A DNA stretch of 64,000 nt from Gracilibacillus boraciitolerans JCM 21714. GTDB lineage: Bacteria > Bacillota > Bacilli > Bacillales > Amphibacillaceae. The stretch covers positions 1 to 64,000 of the forward strand of contig NZ_BAVS01000011.1 of NCBI RefSeq assembly GCF_000521485.1, written 5' to 3'. The stretch's first letter is position 1. Each line of letters opens with the position of its first letter. The translations under genes and the position numbers were made by a program. Below the pieces are notes generated by a model. It searched no databases and was not told the origin of the DNA. It saw only the letters and a program-made list of their open reading frames with translations. Shown here one piece after another: positions 18,959 to 28,827 of this stretch.

Positions 18959-19036
18959 TTCATAGTACTGTTTGGATTTGGTACCTTCTTGATTGCATTA
19001 CTCGCATTGATCATATCACTGATTAATAAAAAATAG
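18959..19036 (+). pseudogene. Remnant of a holin-like (TxpA-type) small toxin
   Basis: The frame reads FIVLFGFGTFLIALLALIIS then LINKK and stop, the typical membrane helix and lysine tail of small Firmicute 'putative holin-like toxins' (type I toxin-antitoxin). No in-frame start codon is visible, and only 30 bases separate it from the preceding gene. The strong terminator right after the stop is also typical of these loci. It is either a 5'-truncated relic or hides an indel. Confidence 0.45.
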
Positions 19037-19076
19037 ACCTCCCTATTTGCCCAACAAGTAAACTAGGAGAGGTCTA
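19034..19076. terminator. Strong hairpin after the toxin remnant
   Basis: TAGACCTCCCT (19034-19044) pairs with AGGAGAGGTCTA (19065-19076). It overlaps the remnant stop codon. Confidence 0.8.
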
Positions 19077-19136
19077 TCAACAACTTGATAGCCGAATACA
19101 TTGAAGTATTTTTTTTAGTGATTTTGACAAACATTT

Positions 19137-19820
19137 TTAAATATTATTAATTGATGTTCTAACCGAATCCATAATTTTTAAAAAAGCTTCAGAGGCTTTA
19201 GCAGGATTTTTATCTTTGATTGCTTCTAACATATCTTCATGATATGGATAGCTCTGATCAAAGATATCCTCTATACCAAATGGCTCATTCCAAAATTGAT
19301 GAAAGGTATCCCAAACGGAATCGATAATACTTTTTAGCATTTCATTATTGGCTGCTTCGTAAATAGTCTGATGGAATAAGGAGTCAGAAAGATTTGCTTT
19401 ATCTCTTTCATTGTTTTTAATACATCTAGTATATTCTTTTAAGTGGTATTCCAATCTCTCAATATCAGATTTTGTAGCTTTTTTTGCAGCTAAATCTACC
19501 GCTTTTCCTTCTAAAGCAATTCTCACTTCTAAAGCCTCTAATAAGAAATTACGTTCATTTTCAATATCGAATGATGTCTGTATATGAAAAGGTTTAGCAT
19601 CTTTTACGTAGGTGCCTTTTCCATTTAAAATTTCCAGATATCCCTGCGTCTCTAAGAGTTGCAACGCCTCTCTCAATGATGATCTTCCAATGCCTAACGT
19701 TTCAATCAGTGAGGAAATGGGAGGGAGCTTGTCGCCTTCTTTAAGATCTTGTTTCTTAATATAATTCTTTATTTCATCCGCAACTAATTCTGAAAGTCGT
19801 TTCTTTTTTAATATTTTCAT
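19137..19820 (-). CDS. FadR-subfamily GntR transcriptional regulator
   Basis: The N-terminal winged helix reads LSELVADEIKNYIKKQDLKE, then GDKLPPISSLIETLGIGRSS and LREALQLLETQGYLEI. The C-terminal all-helical FCD domain (about 85-225) has ligand/metal-type His and Asp positions (LFHQTIYEA, YPYHEDMLEAI). ATG 19820 is six bases after GAGGTG; an in-frame GTG three codons earlier overlaps the ribosome site. It is divergent from a cystathionine lyase and an NhaC antiporter and probably controls them. The inducer is unknown, possibly an organic acid or amino acid. Confidence 0.87.
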   Translation of the reverse strand: MKILKKKRLSELVADEIKNYIKKQDLKEGDKLPPISSLIETLGIGRSSLREALQLLETQGYLEILNGKGTYVKDAKPFHIQTSFDIENERNFLLEALEVRIALEGKAVDLAAKKATKSDIERLEYHLKEYTRCIKNNERDKANLSDSLFHQTIYEAANNEMLKSIIDSVWDTFHQFWNEPFGIEDIFDQSYPYHEDMLEAIKDKNPAKASEAFLKIMDSVRTSINNI

Positions 19821-19905
19821 ACTATTCACCTCTAATAAATCCTATTTTAAGTGTATACTATCAACACTTATTTATCCAATAATTAAAATATCAGATAATT
19901 CTAAC

Positions 19906-19924
19906 CTTTCATACAGGTTGAAAG
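19906..19924. promoter_or_regulatory. Inverted repeat in the regulator-lyase divergent region
   Basis: CTTTCA and TGAAAG are separated by seven bases in the 170-bp divergent region. It is a candidate operator for the adjacent FadR-type regulator by position and symmetry only. Confidence 0.4.
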
Positions 19925-19989
19925 TATGGTAGACTATAAAAAATTAAATAAATGTATAGCACAACAATGGAAAGAAGGCTGACAAACTT

Positions 19990-21156
19990 ATGACATACAC
20001 AGATGAAGAGATTTGTACACACTTTGGGGAAGATCCACAGATTTATAATGGGGCAATTTCTCCACCAATATATCAAACCAGTCTTTTTGCCTTTAGAAAT
20101 TTTAAGGAATTTATAGATGCACAAAAACTGGAAAGAGAAAACTATGTTTATTCTAGAGGAGTTAATCCAACTGTAAACATTTTAGAAAAGAAATTAGCAG
20201 CTCTTGAAAAAGGGGAGAAGTGCAAATGCTTTAGCTCGGGGGGGATGGGAGCGATTAGTGCCGTATTTTTCACGCTTCTAAATAGCGGAGATCATGTTGT
20301 ATTAATTAATAATATTTATGGGCCTACTACACAGTTAATAAATTATCTATCAAAGTTCAACATAACGTATAGTTTTGTAGATCATCATCTAACTGATATC
20401 CACGAGGTGATTAAAGACAATACCAAACTGATATATGTAGAAAGTCCGGGAACCATGTTAATGAAAGTGGTTGATCTTCAAGCAATTACGCAATTAGCCA
20501 AAACGAAAGGCATTATTACTGCAATTGATAATACGTGGTCCACTCCAATTTTTCAAAAACCGCTAACGTTAGGATTCGATTTGTCCATCCACTCGTTAAC
20601 GAAGTATATAGGAGGTCATAGTGATGTAATAGGTGGTGCAGTTGTAGGAAATCATGCTTTAGTTGACGAAATTTTTGAATATGGATATCAACTTAATGGA
20701 GCTGTACTGGGAGCTCATGATGCATTTTTAATTAATCGAGGTTTACGTACTTTACCATTACGCCTTAAACAACATCAAAAGAATGCACTGAAAGTTATTG
20801 ATTATTTAAGCTCTAAACAGGAAATTGCTAATATTTATCATCCTAGCTTAGTAAAAGAAGATTATCCATTTTTAGAGAAACAGATGAAAGGGTATTCAGG
20901 ATTACTTAGTTTTGAATTAAGAAATGCTCATTTTGAAAGTGTGTCTCGATTTATCGATGCATTGTCTCTTTTTGAAATCGGTGTTAGCTGGGGGGGAGGA
21001 TATGAAAGTTTAGTAACAGCCCCTGTGAAGGATGATAACGAAGAGCAACTCATAGAAAATGGAATATCTCCAGGACTGATTCGGCTGTCAATTGGACTAG
21101 AAGGAGCAGAATTACAGATAAATGATTTAGAACAAGCATTTCATCAAATAAAATAA
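19990..21156 (+). CDS. PLP-dependent Cys/Met metabolism enzyme (cystathionine lyase type)
   Basis: A 388-residue fold type I enzyme that splits C-S bonds or related substrates. YSRGVNPTVNILEKKLAALE carries the Tyr-Arg pair that holds phosphate of the partner subunit. The PLP lysine is in LSIHSLTKYIGGHSDVIGG. PLP-stacking and phosphate residues are in SSGGMGAIS and SPGTMLM. Two G7 runs (20238-20244, 20990-20996) add a Gly in CFSSGGMGA and SWGGGYESL. Its neighbours (FadR regulator, NhaC antiporter 24 bases downstream) suggest breakdown of an imported sulfur amino acid or similar compound. The reaction cannot be fixed from sequence. Confidence 0.85.
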   Translation: MTYTDEEICTHFGEDPQIYNGAISPPIYQTSLFAFRNFKEFIDAQKLERENYVYSRGVNPTVNILEKKLAALEKGEKCKCFSSGGMGAISAVFFTLLNSGDHVVLINNIYGPTTQLINYLSKFNITYSFVDHHLTDIHEVIKDNTKLIYVESPGTMLMKVVDLQAITQLAKTKGIITAIDNTWSTPIFQKPLTLGFDLSIHSLTKYIGGHSDVIGGAVVGNHALVDEIFEYGYQLNGAVLGAHDAFLINRGLRTLPLRLKQHQKNALKVIDYLSSKQEIANIYHPSLVKEDYPFLEKQMKGYSGLLSFELRNAHFESVSRFIDALSLFEIGVSWGGGYESLVTAPVKDDNEEQLIENGISPGLIRLSIGLEGAELQINDLEQAFHQIK

Positions 21157-21179
21157 AAAATATAAGGGAGAGTTGTTTT

Positions 21180-22639
21180 ATGAAAAATGATACTACAAAT
21201 AGACCTTCTGTTGGGAGTGCATTAGTACCGATAGCTATGGCATTAGCAATTTTAATAATAGGCATTGGTATATTAAAGTATCCAGCCGAATTGATGTTGT
21301 TATTTGCTGGGATTGTATTTGCGATTTTTTCAGTATTATATGGTCATAAATGGGAAAGTATTATTGAGACAATGGGATCTAAAATCAAAAAAGCATTACC
21401 AGCAATTTTAATATTATTTTGTATTGGTTTATTAATTGGAACTTGGATGATTTCAGGGACCATTCCTCTCTTTGTTTATTATGGTCTTGAGATCATTAAT
21501 CCGAATTATCTATATCTAATTGCTTTTCTAGTAACTGCAATTGTATCCACTTGTGTGGGAACCTCGTGGGGATCAGCCGGAACCATAGGTGTAGCTATTA
21601 TGAGTATTGCTCAAACAATGGATTTATCGTTAGCCATCACAGCTGGTGCAGTAGTATCTGGTGCGTATTTTGGTGATAAATTATCACCTTTATCAGATAC
21701 GACTAATATGAGTTCAATAGCTGCAGGATCGAATTTGTATGAACACATAAAACATATGCTCTATACAGCGGTTCCATCTTCTATACTCGCAATCATTGTT
21801 TTTACGGTTGTAGGCTTTGGAATGGAGACTGATTCATCACAATTATCGAATATTCAGGAAATGAGTGCAGGACTTGATCAATTATTTAATTTGAACCTGT
21901 TACTTTTATTACCAGCAGTGGTGGTTATAGTTGGTTCATTAATGAAAAAGCCTCCATTAATCGTGTTATTTAGTTCTTCTGTTATTGCTATGATTCTTGG
22001 GTTAGTAACACAAGGTGCATCTTTTGCGAATATATTTGCGTCAGCTGTTTCTGGGTTTAACGTTGATATGTTAGGAGCGGGAGCAAATGTTATTAGTGAA
22101 GATTTGCAATCACTGTTAAATCGTGGTGGCCTCTATTCTATGTATAATGCAACGTTTTTTGTTTTTGTGGCCTTTTTCTTTGCATCAGCTTTAGAAATAT
22201 CTCAAGCATTAAATATCATATTGGAAAGTATTTTAGCACATTTAAAAACAATTGGAAGTATTACACTTTCATCACTTATTACAGGATTTGCTGTAATCAA
22301 TTGTACATCAAATGCTCTTGTATCATATTTTCTTGTTCAAGATATATATGGAAAGGTATACAAAAAGAAGAATTTACACCCTGTAAATCTATCACGAAAC
22401 ATGGAGGATTCTATCACAATTACTGAAGTATTAATGCCTTGGCAGTCTCAGGGGTTTTCATGGCAACTACACTGGGTGTTGGCAACTTCGAATTTTTACC
22501 ATGGGCAATTTTTAACCTTGGCGGATTTCTATTTTCAGCTTTATATGGGTTTCTTGCTCCGCTTACTGGGGGGGGATTTGGAATTCGCAAATTGGAATCT
22601 GACCAGGTAGAAGATTCTAGAACAAAGAAAATAATATAG
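21180..22639 (+). CDS. nhaC: NhaC family antiporter (frameshifted)
   Basis: About 486 residues with 11-12 membrane segments. Family motifs are STCVGTSWGSAGTIGVA, GAYFGDKLSPLSDTTNMSS and INCTSNALVSYF. The family covers Na+/H+ and malate-type exchangers. The frame breaks at about 22441, where TGGG reads as TGG; restoring a G gives MPWAVSGVFMATTLGVGNFE and the stop at 22637-22639. A G8 run (22568-22575) adds a Gly. It is 24 bases after the lyase gene and co-transcribed, so exchange of a substrate or product of that enzyme is as likely as pH homeostasis. Confidence 0.85.
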
Positions 22640-22909
22640 ATGTAAATTGATTAAGGATAAAAATGATGGTTGAAAAGATTTCAATAATAAAGAAGAACCA
22701 TTCTGATGTCACGAAAAATCACAGTGGCATTACTGTAAATAGCACGCTATTAATGAACTGGAATATAATTTCGTTTTAGCAGTTACAGTTCTATAAAACT
22801 TTTGAAATTTCATGAAGATTATCATGGAAAGGCAGATCGTGTGCGTTTGGATATTACTCCTGTTATTTTTAGGAAGAAGATACTTTTTTAAATAATAGGA
22901 GTGATAGGA
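22640..22909. other. Degenerate stretch after nhaC
   Basis: No intact gene was seen. A fragment at about 22800-22890 reads FLKFHEDYHGKADRVRLDIT in one frame before a stop; its origin is not recognised. Confidence 0.4.
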
Positions 22910-23207
22910 ATGACTATAAACAAGTAAATTCTCTTAGCAAAACGACCAGAAGGTACACCAGATAAAGATTGGACCACGTATTCAATCCACACTCATTAAG
23001 AAGAGTGCATTAATGCAAGGTTTTACAGTCGGAGATTTTGCCGATCGATTTGTGAAAGGATCAGAGGCACTTGCTAAATGGCTTCAAGAGGGCAAACTTA
23101 AATATGATGAAACAATAAAAGAAGGCTTTGATAATATACCTAATGCCTTTCTCAATCTATTTGAAGGCAATAACATTGGGAAGCTTTTAGTGAAAGTGAA
23201 TGATTAA
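22910..23207 (+). pseudogene. NADP-dependent oxidoreductase (YfmJ type) with internal deletion
   Basis: The 5' end reads MTINK-stop-ILLAKRPEGTPDKD, the start of YfmJ/leukotriene B4 dehydrogenase-like proteins. It then jumps to GPRIQSTLIKKSALMQGFTV then GDFADRF and the family C-terminus EGNNIGKLLVKVND. About 230 middle codons, including the Rossmann fold, are missing. A CAA-to-TAA change gives an extra stop near codon 6. The joining point lies about 22970. Gene decay is likely; assembly collapse is possible. Confidence 0.75.
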
Positions 23208-23315
23208 CCTTAAAATATGGGGACAGAAGGTTCAATTGCTTCATTAATGCTGTACTGAATTCGTTATTTCTATTTCGTTAGTAAGTTTTAAATTATGTAA
23301 ATTTATTAGGCATGA

Positions 23316-23351
23316 AGAAGATCTCCATCATATAAACAGATGGAGATCTTC
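23316..23351. terminator. Bidirectional terminator
   Basis: GAAGATCTCCATC pairs with GATGGAGATCTTC around ATATAAACA. It lies between the oxidoreductase remnant and the convergent PNPOx-like gene. Confidence 0.85.
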
Positions 23352-23361
23352 TAATTTCTCT

Positions 23362-23790
23362 TTATTTTGTGAAATCTACTGCCACTGGAGTATCTATATT
23401 ATTATCATTTAATACTTTGATTTCAGTTGGACGAATTTTCAGCACCGTTAAGTTCGGATCTTCTTTTGATTCAAAAAAGCTTTTGTCCTGCTTATTCCAT
23501 AACCAGTCTATTGTTTCCGGGTCTTCTACGATTTCTGCCTTTCCTGCAAATTCAACATAACTTCGATTCTTTGTTTCTTCATATCCTAATAAAATATACA
23601 CATGCGGATTTCTTTCAATTTCCTCAACTTTAAATGAATCCTTATTTGTCTTCGTGTATAAGATTTCTTCGTCATGGTAAAAGGTCATATAGCGACTTTT
23701 TGGAAGATTATTATGAGCAGTCGATAGCACTCCCACCATAGAAACATCTAAAATATTTTTAATCTCATCTATAACTTGTTCCTTATTCAT
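23362..23790 (-). CDS. Pyridoxamine 5'-phosphate oxidase-like general stress protein
   Basis: The 142-residue split-barrel flavin-binding protein resembles general stress protein 26 (YdaG type). Landmarks are VGVLSTAHNNLPKSRYMTFY, the ILYTKTNKDSFKVEEIERNP segment, and SYVEFAGKAEIVEDPE. It probably binds FMN or F420-like flavin as a dimer. Its substrate is unknown. AGAGGTG precedes the ATG. Confidence 0.87.
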   Translation of the reverse strand: MNKEQVIDEIKNILDVSMVGVLSTAHNNLPKSRYMTFYHDEEILYTKTNKDSFKVEEIERNPHVYILLGYEETKNRSYVEFAGKAEIVEDPETIDWLWNKQDKSFFESKEDPNLTVLKIRPTEIKVLNDNNIDTPVAVDFTK

Positions 23791-23830
23791 CCAATCACCT
23801 CTCTACAGCATTTTCCCTTTAAAATCAAAC

Positions 23831-23864
23831 TGAAACATGGGGGGGACGGAGCTAATGTTTCGTT
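23831..23864. repeat. Dispersed TGAAACA hairpin element, copy with G7
   Basis: It reads TGAAACAT, seven G, ACGGAGC, then TAATGTTTCG. The ends pair (TGAAACA/TGTTTC). The copy at 25113-25146 is nearly identical but has four G. This type of GGGGACGGAGC element recurs in many Bacillaceae genomes. Confidence 0.7.
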
Positions 23865-24167
23865 TAATCAATGTATAGTACCAGTATTCCCATCATAACT
23901 ATAACTATTTTCTTTTTTTTAAAATTAAGCACGTAAATCTTGCTCTCGAAAATAGGATGAGTTTTTAAATCATAAAATATTCGTATAACCTATATAAAAA
24001 GTATAATCTCACAAAAACTAGCTAAAATATAAAGAAATTTCATCAGTCATACACCAAATATAGAAATATCTATTCTATCTGAACCAATTATCAATTGTTT
24101 GGGATATGTTTAAAACTAGAAAAATAGGAAATATTACAATTCGCGTACCCTATAATGTTATAATGAA

Positions 24168-24181
24168 CATGAACGTTCATG
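24168..24181. promoter_or_regulatory. Perfect palindrome at the aldolase promoter
   Basis: CATGAACGTTCATG is a perfect 14-bp dyad directly after two overlapping TATAAT -10-like hexamers (24151, 24159) and about 43 bases before the start codon. The position fits a repressor operator; the regulator is unknown. Confidence 0.5.
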
Positions 24182-24223
24182 GTAGTCCAATGAGTTCTAA
24201 ATTAATTGAAGGAGTGACAAGTA

Positions 24224-25115
24224 ATGAATCAAATAGATGTTGAAAAAATGAGAAACGGTAAAGGTTTTATCGCAGCACTAGATCAAAGTGGTGGAAGTAC
24301 TCCAAAAGCTCTTGCAGCATACGGTGTAACTGAAAGTGAATTTTCTAATGAAGCAGAAATGTATGATCTTGTCCATGAAATGAGAACACGGATTATTACT
24401 GCTCCAGCATTTAATTCGGAGCATATTCTTGGATCTATTTTATTTGAACAAACAATGGATCGTGAAATTGAAGGCAAGTATACCGGAGATTATTTAAGAG
24501 AAGTAAAAGGAGTTTTACCATTTCTTAAAATAGACAAAGGACTTGCAGATCTTTCTAATGGTGTTCAAAAGATGAAACCTAATGATGATCTTGATGAAAC
24601 ATTAAAAAGAGCTAACGAACGTAATATGTTTGGTACAAAAATGCGTTCTGTGATTCAAGAAGCAAATAAAGATGGTATTAAAGAAGTGGTTGATCAACAA
24701 TTCGAAATCGGCAAAAAGATTATTGCAGCTGGACTAGTTCCAATTATTGAGCCAGAAGTAGATATTCATAGTACGGATAAAGAACAATCAGAAGAGATAC
24801 TAAAACAGGAAATTAAACAGCATCTGGATCAGCTACAATCAAACGAACTTGTGATATTAAAGCTTACCATCCTACGGTTGCCAATCATTATAAAGAGTTT
24901 AACGATCATCCTAATGTTGTACGAGTAGTAGCCTTGTCAGGTGGGTACTCTAAAGTTGATGCCAATGCAAAACTTAAAAATAACGAAGGATTAATCGCCA
25001 GCTTCTCAAGAGCATTAAGCGAAAATTTAAATGTAAAACAATCTGACCAGGAATTAATGCAGCATTAAAAGAAGCAGTGGAATCCATTTATGATGCATCT
25101 GTAAATAAAGCCTGA
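24224..25115 (+). CDS. fda: Fructose-bisphosphate aldolase class I (frameshifted)
   Basis: About 297 residues, staphylococcal Fda type. It cleaves fructose 1,6-bisphosphate through a Schiff-base lysine and needs no metal. [38 protein letters not shown] and [11 protein letters not shown] are family motifs. The frame breaks near 24871 (CCC read as CC); the true frame continues [20 protein letters not shown] then [12 protein letters not shown]. It breaks again near 25053 (one T lost), ending [13 protein letters not shown] at 25115. GAAGGAG precedes the ATG. With the class III phosphatase at 36.7 kb it gives both directions of this glycolytic step. Confidence 0.88.
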
Positions 25116-25146
25116 AACATGGGGACGGAGCAAGTGTTTCAGTAAT
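25113..25146. repeat. Dispersed TGAAACA hairpin element, copy with G4
   Basis: TGAAACATGGGGACGGAGC is followed by AAGTGTTTCAGTA. The ends pair as a short stem. It begins in the aldolase stop codon. A related GAGGGACGGAGC copy lies at about 25250. Confidence 0.7.
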
Positions 25147-25201
25147 GATTCTATAGAAATCATTATTTTCGCTACATGCTTTAAAATATTATAATGTACA
25201 C

Positions 25202-25236
25202 AAAAAACCTTCATCATATAATAGATGAAGGTTTTT
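25202..25236 (+). terminator. Terminator between aldolase and Gfo/Idh genes
   Basis: AAAAAACCTTCATC pairs with GATGAAGGTTTTTT around ATATAATA. Confidence 0.85.
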
Positions 25237-25396
25237 TGTATGGTAAAACAGGAGGGACGGAGCATGCGTTTCATTTTTTTGCCAATTTAATTCTTTCTTA
25301 AGGCATGGTGAAGATTTCCATGCTAAACTAGAAGGGAAGTAAAAGTAGTTAAACAGTAAAAAAACAGCTGAAACAAGTTTGAGGAGGAAAATCCCT

Positions 25397-26401
25397 GTGA
25401 ATTTCAAAAAAGTCCGGTGGGGGGGTATTATTGGATGTGGTGATGTAACAGAGGTAAAAAGTGGTCCTGCTTTTCAAAAAGTTGAAAATTCAGAACTCGT
25501 CGCTGTCATGCGGAGAACAGGGGGGGCATTAGCAAAAGATTATGCAGAAAGACATGCTGTTCCAACATGGTATGACGACGCAGATGCACTGATAAATGAT
25601 CCAAATGTTGATGCAGTCTATATTGCGACACCACCAGATATGCATAAGGAATATACATTGAAGGTGGCAAAAGCAGGAAAACCTGTATACGTAGAAAAGC
25701 CGATGGCACTTAACTGGGCAGAATGTAATGAAATGATTTCTGCTTGTAACCATGCTGGTATTCCATTATATGTCGCCTACTATCGAAGAGCTCAACCTAA
25801 ATTTGTTAAAATTAAGGAACTATTGGATAATAATGAAATTGGTGATGTTCGGTTTGTATCTACTACACAGTATCAACGACCAGGAAAGGATGTCACAAGT
25901 TCAGGTAATCTTCCTTGGCGACTAAATCCAGATATGTCAGGAGGAGGACTGTTTTTTGACCTGGCGAGCCATACTCTCGATATTTTAGACTACTTGTTAG
26001 GGCCAATGAAAGAAGTGCAAGGTTTGGCAGCTAATCAAGCAGGTAATTACCAGGCAGAAGATATTGTGACAGGTAATTATCGGTTTGAATCAGGTGTGCA
26101 TGGGATAGGTAGTTGGTGTTTTTCTGCATATGATGATGTAGATATAAACGAAATTGTCGGAAGTAAAGGAAAAATCACATTCCCCACTTTCGGTAATGGT
26201 CTGGTTAGTCTCACGAGGATAAAAAGTAAAGAACAATGGAGCTTTAAGCCGCCAACACATGTACATCAGCCTCTCATTGAGACTATCGTGGCAGAATTAA
26301 CAGGAAAAAAAGTCATCTGTCCCAGTATAGGGATGACCGGGGGGGCACGAACGAATTGGGTGATGGAAGAGATGACGAGATCATTTAAGTCTTATCTATA
26401 A
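25397..26401 (+). CDS. Gfo/Idh/MocA family oxidoreductase
   Basis: About 334 residues. The N-terminal Rossmann fold opens VRWGIIGCGDVTEVKSGPAF, and the family EKP motif is YVEKPMALN. The C-terminal beta-sheet domain has GGGLFFDLASHTLDILDYLL with the usual Asp and His. It probably oxidises a sugar or inositol derivative with NAD(P)+. GTG 25397 is nine bases after GAGGAGG. Three G7 runs (25419, 25520, 26339) add one Gly each, in VRWGGIIG, RRTGGALAK and GMTGGARTN. No sugar catabolic neighbours define the substrate. Confidence 0.88.
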   Translation: MNFKKVRWGGIIGCGDVTEVKSGPAFQKVENSELVAVMRRTGGALAKDYAERHAVPTWYDDADALINDPNVDAVYIATPPDMHKEYTLKVAKAGKPVYVEKPMALNWAECNEMISACNHAGIPLYVAYYRRAQPKFVKIKELLDNNEIGDVRFVSTTQYQRPGKDVTSSGNLPWRLNPDMSGGGLFFDLASHTLDILDYLLGPMKEVQGLAANQAGNYQAEDIVTGNYRFESGVHGIGSWCFSAYDDVDINEIVGSKGKITFPTFGNGLVSLTRIKSKEQWSFKPPTHVHQPLIETIVAELTGKKVICPSIGMTGGARTNWVMEEMTRSFKSYL

Positions 26402-26483
26402 AAAAGAAACAACGAATGCATCAAAAATTTGATGAAATAAAAGTAAAAAACCACAAATTATCAGGTAGAAGAGAGATAGGATA

Positions 26484-27337
26484 TTGACTAAGATAATACT
26501 GACGACAGAAAGCGGAGCAGATATATCGAAAGATATTGCAGAGAGATTTTCAATTCAAGTTGTTCCGATGCACATTATTATGGATGGGAAAGATTATTTG
26601 GATGGTTCGTTGCCAGTGGAGGACATTTATGACTTTTATGAACGGACCAAAAAAATACCTTCTACAACGGCTACGAATATCCATGAGTATGAACAATTTT
26701 TTGCTCAGATTAAAGCAAATAATCCTCAAAGCGTGATTGTGCATATTGGCTATACGTCAAAAGCTTCATCTTCCTTCCAAAATGCTATAGTCGCGACGGA
26801 ATAGATGGATAATATTTATCTGATTGATGCGTTAAATGTAACCGGGGGATTATTAGCGATAGTTTTGTATGCTGTAGATGTATTAGAAAAAGAACCTGCT
26901 ATTGACCCGAAAGAACTAGTGGAAAAAATTCAAACTATGGTACCAAAATCGAGATTGGCTTTTGTTCCAGGCAGTTTAGAATTTTTAAAAGCGGGTGGAA
27001 GAGTTAGTAATATGGCCTATTTAGGAGGAGCTCTGTTAAAGATAAAGCCTGCATTGAATTAAAAGACGGGAAGCTTATTTCCACTAAAAAATATCGTGGC
27101 AAAATGAGAATGGTTACAGAGAAATTGATGCATGACTACTTTGATCAATATAATCTGGATAGAGGTCAACTCTATCTTATTTATTCGATTGGCTTGGATG
27201 AGAAAATCAAGGAGATGGCGACAAAGATTGCAAAAGAAAAAGGATTCACAAAAATTAAGTGGATTCAGGCTGGTGCGATGATTTCTACCCACGCTGGACC
27301 AGGTGGGTTTGGAGTTGCCGGGTTAGAAAGGGAGTAA
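26484..27337 (+). CDS. DegV family fatty-acid-binding protein (stop and frameshift)
   Basis: DegV/FakB proteins present fatty acids to FakA kinase for phospholipid synthesis. TTG 26484 starts the gene. N-terminal IILTTESGADISKDIAERF and GGRVSN in the centre are typical, and the C-terminus is STHAGPGGFGVAGLERE. An in-frame TAG at 26802-26804 interrupts VATE-stop-MDNIYLIDALNVTGG. Near 27055 one G is lost; the repaired reading is KPALELKDGKLISTKKYRGKM. The two defects would inactivate it if real. The base-level error seen throughout this window makes a miscall more likely for the frameshift; the TAG is less clear. Confidence 0.8.
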
Positions 27338-27370
27338 TGTCTTGTAGTTTTTAACCTTCAGCTTTTATAT

Positions 27371-27420
27371 AATTCCTATCAACTAATAAAGATTACAGCC
27401 ATTAGTCGATAGGAATTTTT
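27371..27420. terminator. Bidirectional terminator between degV and brnQ
   Basis: AATTCCTATC-ACTAAT pairs with ATTAGT-GATAGGAATT around a 15-base loop, with TTTTT beyond. Confidence 0.8.
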
Positions 27421-27424
27421 CTCT

Positions 27425-28744
27425 CTACGAAGCTTTTCTGCTTAGATGTAAAAAGTATCCTATTATTCCCCCCTGCAATAGCTGGAATGATCCATCCCAA
27501 TCCTACAGTGTATAAAGGAAGGATAGACTCAAACAGATTATCAATGATTTCCACGTTAATTCCTCCTGCGCGTAATCCATCAAATAAAGCTACTATAAAA
27601 GTAAATAAAATACTGGCTTGATAAACTTCTTTGCTCCCTCTGAAAAACGAATGTAAAAATGTTAAGATCATCAAGCACATTGCCATTGGATAAAGTATAG
27701 ATAAGATAGGCACAGAAAATTCAATAATCGTCGCCAGACCAAAGTTTGAAATAACCGCACTAAATAAAGTGAAAATAATCGCCCATACCTTGTAGGATAT
27801 GGATGGGATAATTTGCTGAAAATAAGCGGAACATGAGGTAACTAATCCGATACTAGTAGTTAAACATGCTGCTACCACAATTATTCCCAAGAAAAGTTTT
27901 CCATAGGATCCGAAGTAATAGTCAGAGGAAGCTGCCAGGATTGCTCCACCATTTTCCATATATCCAATGCCTTCTACACTGATGGCACCCAAATAGGCAA
28001 GAGAGGAATATACGATTGCTAACAGCCCTGCTGCAATAAGAGCAACTTTCATGGTTGAAATTACCAGCTGTTTTCTTGTGGTAAATCCACTGTCTTTCAT
28101 CGCATTAATAATGATTATCCCAAAAACAAATGCAGCCAGTACATCCATTGTTAAATACCCTTCTTGAAATCCTTTAAAGAAACTGTTTATCATATAGGTA
28201 TCAGTTGGCTCCTGGATAGCACCAATAGGACGAAAAATCGCAGCAGCAATTAATATACCAATAGCAATTAAGAGCAATGGTGTTAGTACTTTACCGATAA
28301 TATCTATTAATTTTTTGCCTGCAAAGAGAAATAGAGAGTTAATCCGAAAAAAAGGACAGTAAAAATCAGTAATGTCCAATTAGATGAGAAGTTCTTAAAA
28401 AACGGTGCAATTCCTATTTCGTAAGCAACTGTATTTGTTCTTGGCAGTGCAAATAATGGACCAATTGTTAAATAGAGCACGATTGTAAAGATAAGGCCGT
28501 ACACGGGGGGGCTAACTTGACTTGCTAATGATTGTAAATTGCTTTTTCCAGAAACGGCTAATGCTAAGACAGCAAGAACGGGCAATCCAACTCCAGTAAA
28601 AATAAAACCTAAATTAGCAAAGAGTAAATGATCTCCAGATGCTTGTCCAAGTAATGGTGGAAAAATTAAATTCCCTGCACCGAAAAACAGGGCAAATAAC
28701 ATAAAACCGACTGTTATTGTGCTGATGGATTTCTTAGATGACAT
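27425..28744 (-). CDS. brnQ: Branched-chain amino acid carrier BrnQ (frameshifted)
   Basis: A sodium-coupled Leu/Ile/Val symporter with 12 membrane segments, about 440 residues. The N-terminus FMLFALFFGAGNLIFPPLLG and LYLTIGPLFALPRTNTVAYE are family hallmarks. ATG 28744 lies after GGAGGTTT. Near 28320 one C is lost between LYFSL and GKKLIDIIGKVLTPLLL. A six-G run on the coding strand (27468-27473) shifts the end; with five G it reads IAGGIIGYFLHLSRKAS and stops at 27425. A G/C7 run (28505-28511) adds a Pro in SPPVYG. An inverted repeat lies 43 bases upstream of the start. Confidence 0.87.
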
Positions 28745-28786
28745 AATAAACCTCCGATAATGTTGTGCGGAATGCTTGTTATACAA

Positions 28787-28827
28787 GCTATTCTGTATGT
28801 ATCTTTTCAAAACATATACAGAATAGC
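28787..28827. promoter_or_regulatory. Inverted repeat upstream of brnQ
   Basis: GCTATTCTGTAT (28787-28798) and ATACAGAATAGC (28816-28827) are perfect 12-base arms with a 17-base gap. There is no following T run, so it is an operator or leader structure rather than a terminator. Confidence 0.55.

Larger units (their letters stand above)
23791..24223. other. Divergent region PNPOx-aldolase
   Basis: No gene. It contains the dispersed TGAAACA hairpin with a G7 run (23831-23864), long AT-rich sequence, and a TATAAT-rich promoter region with a perfect palindrome (24168-24181) before the aldolase. Confidence 0.6.

Noticed and set aside
24165-24178. LexA/DinR box
   Set aside because: The GAAC and GTTC halves are either adjacent or six bases apart, not the required four.
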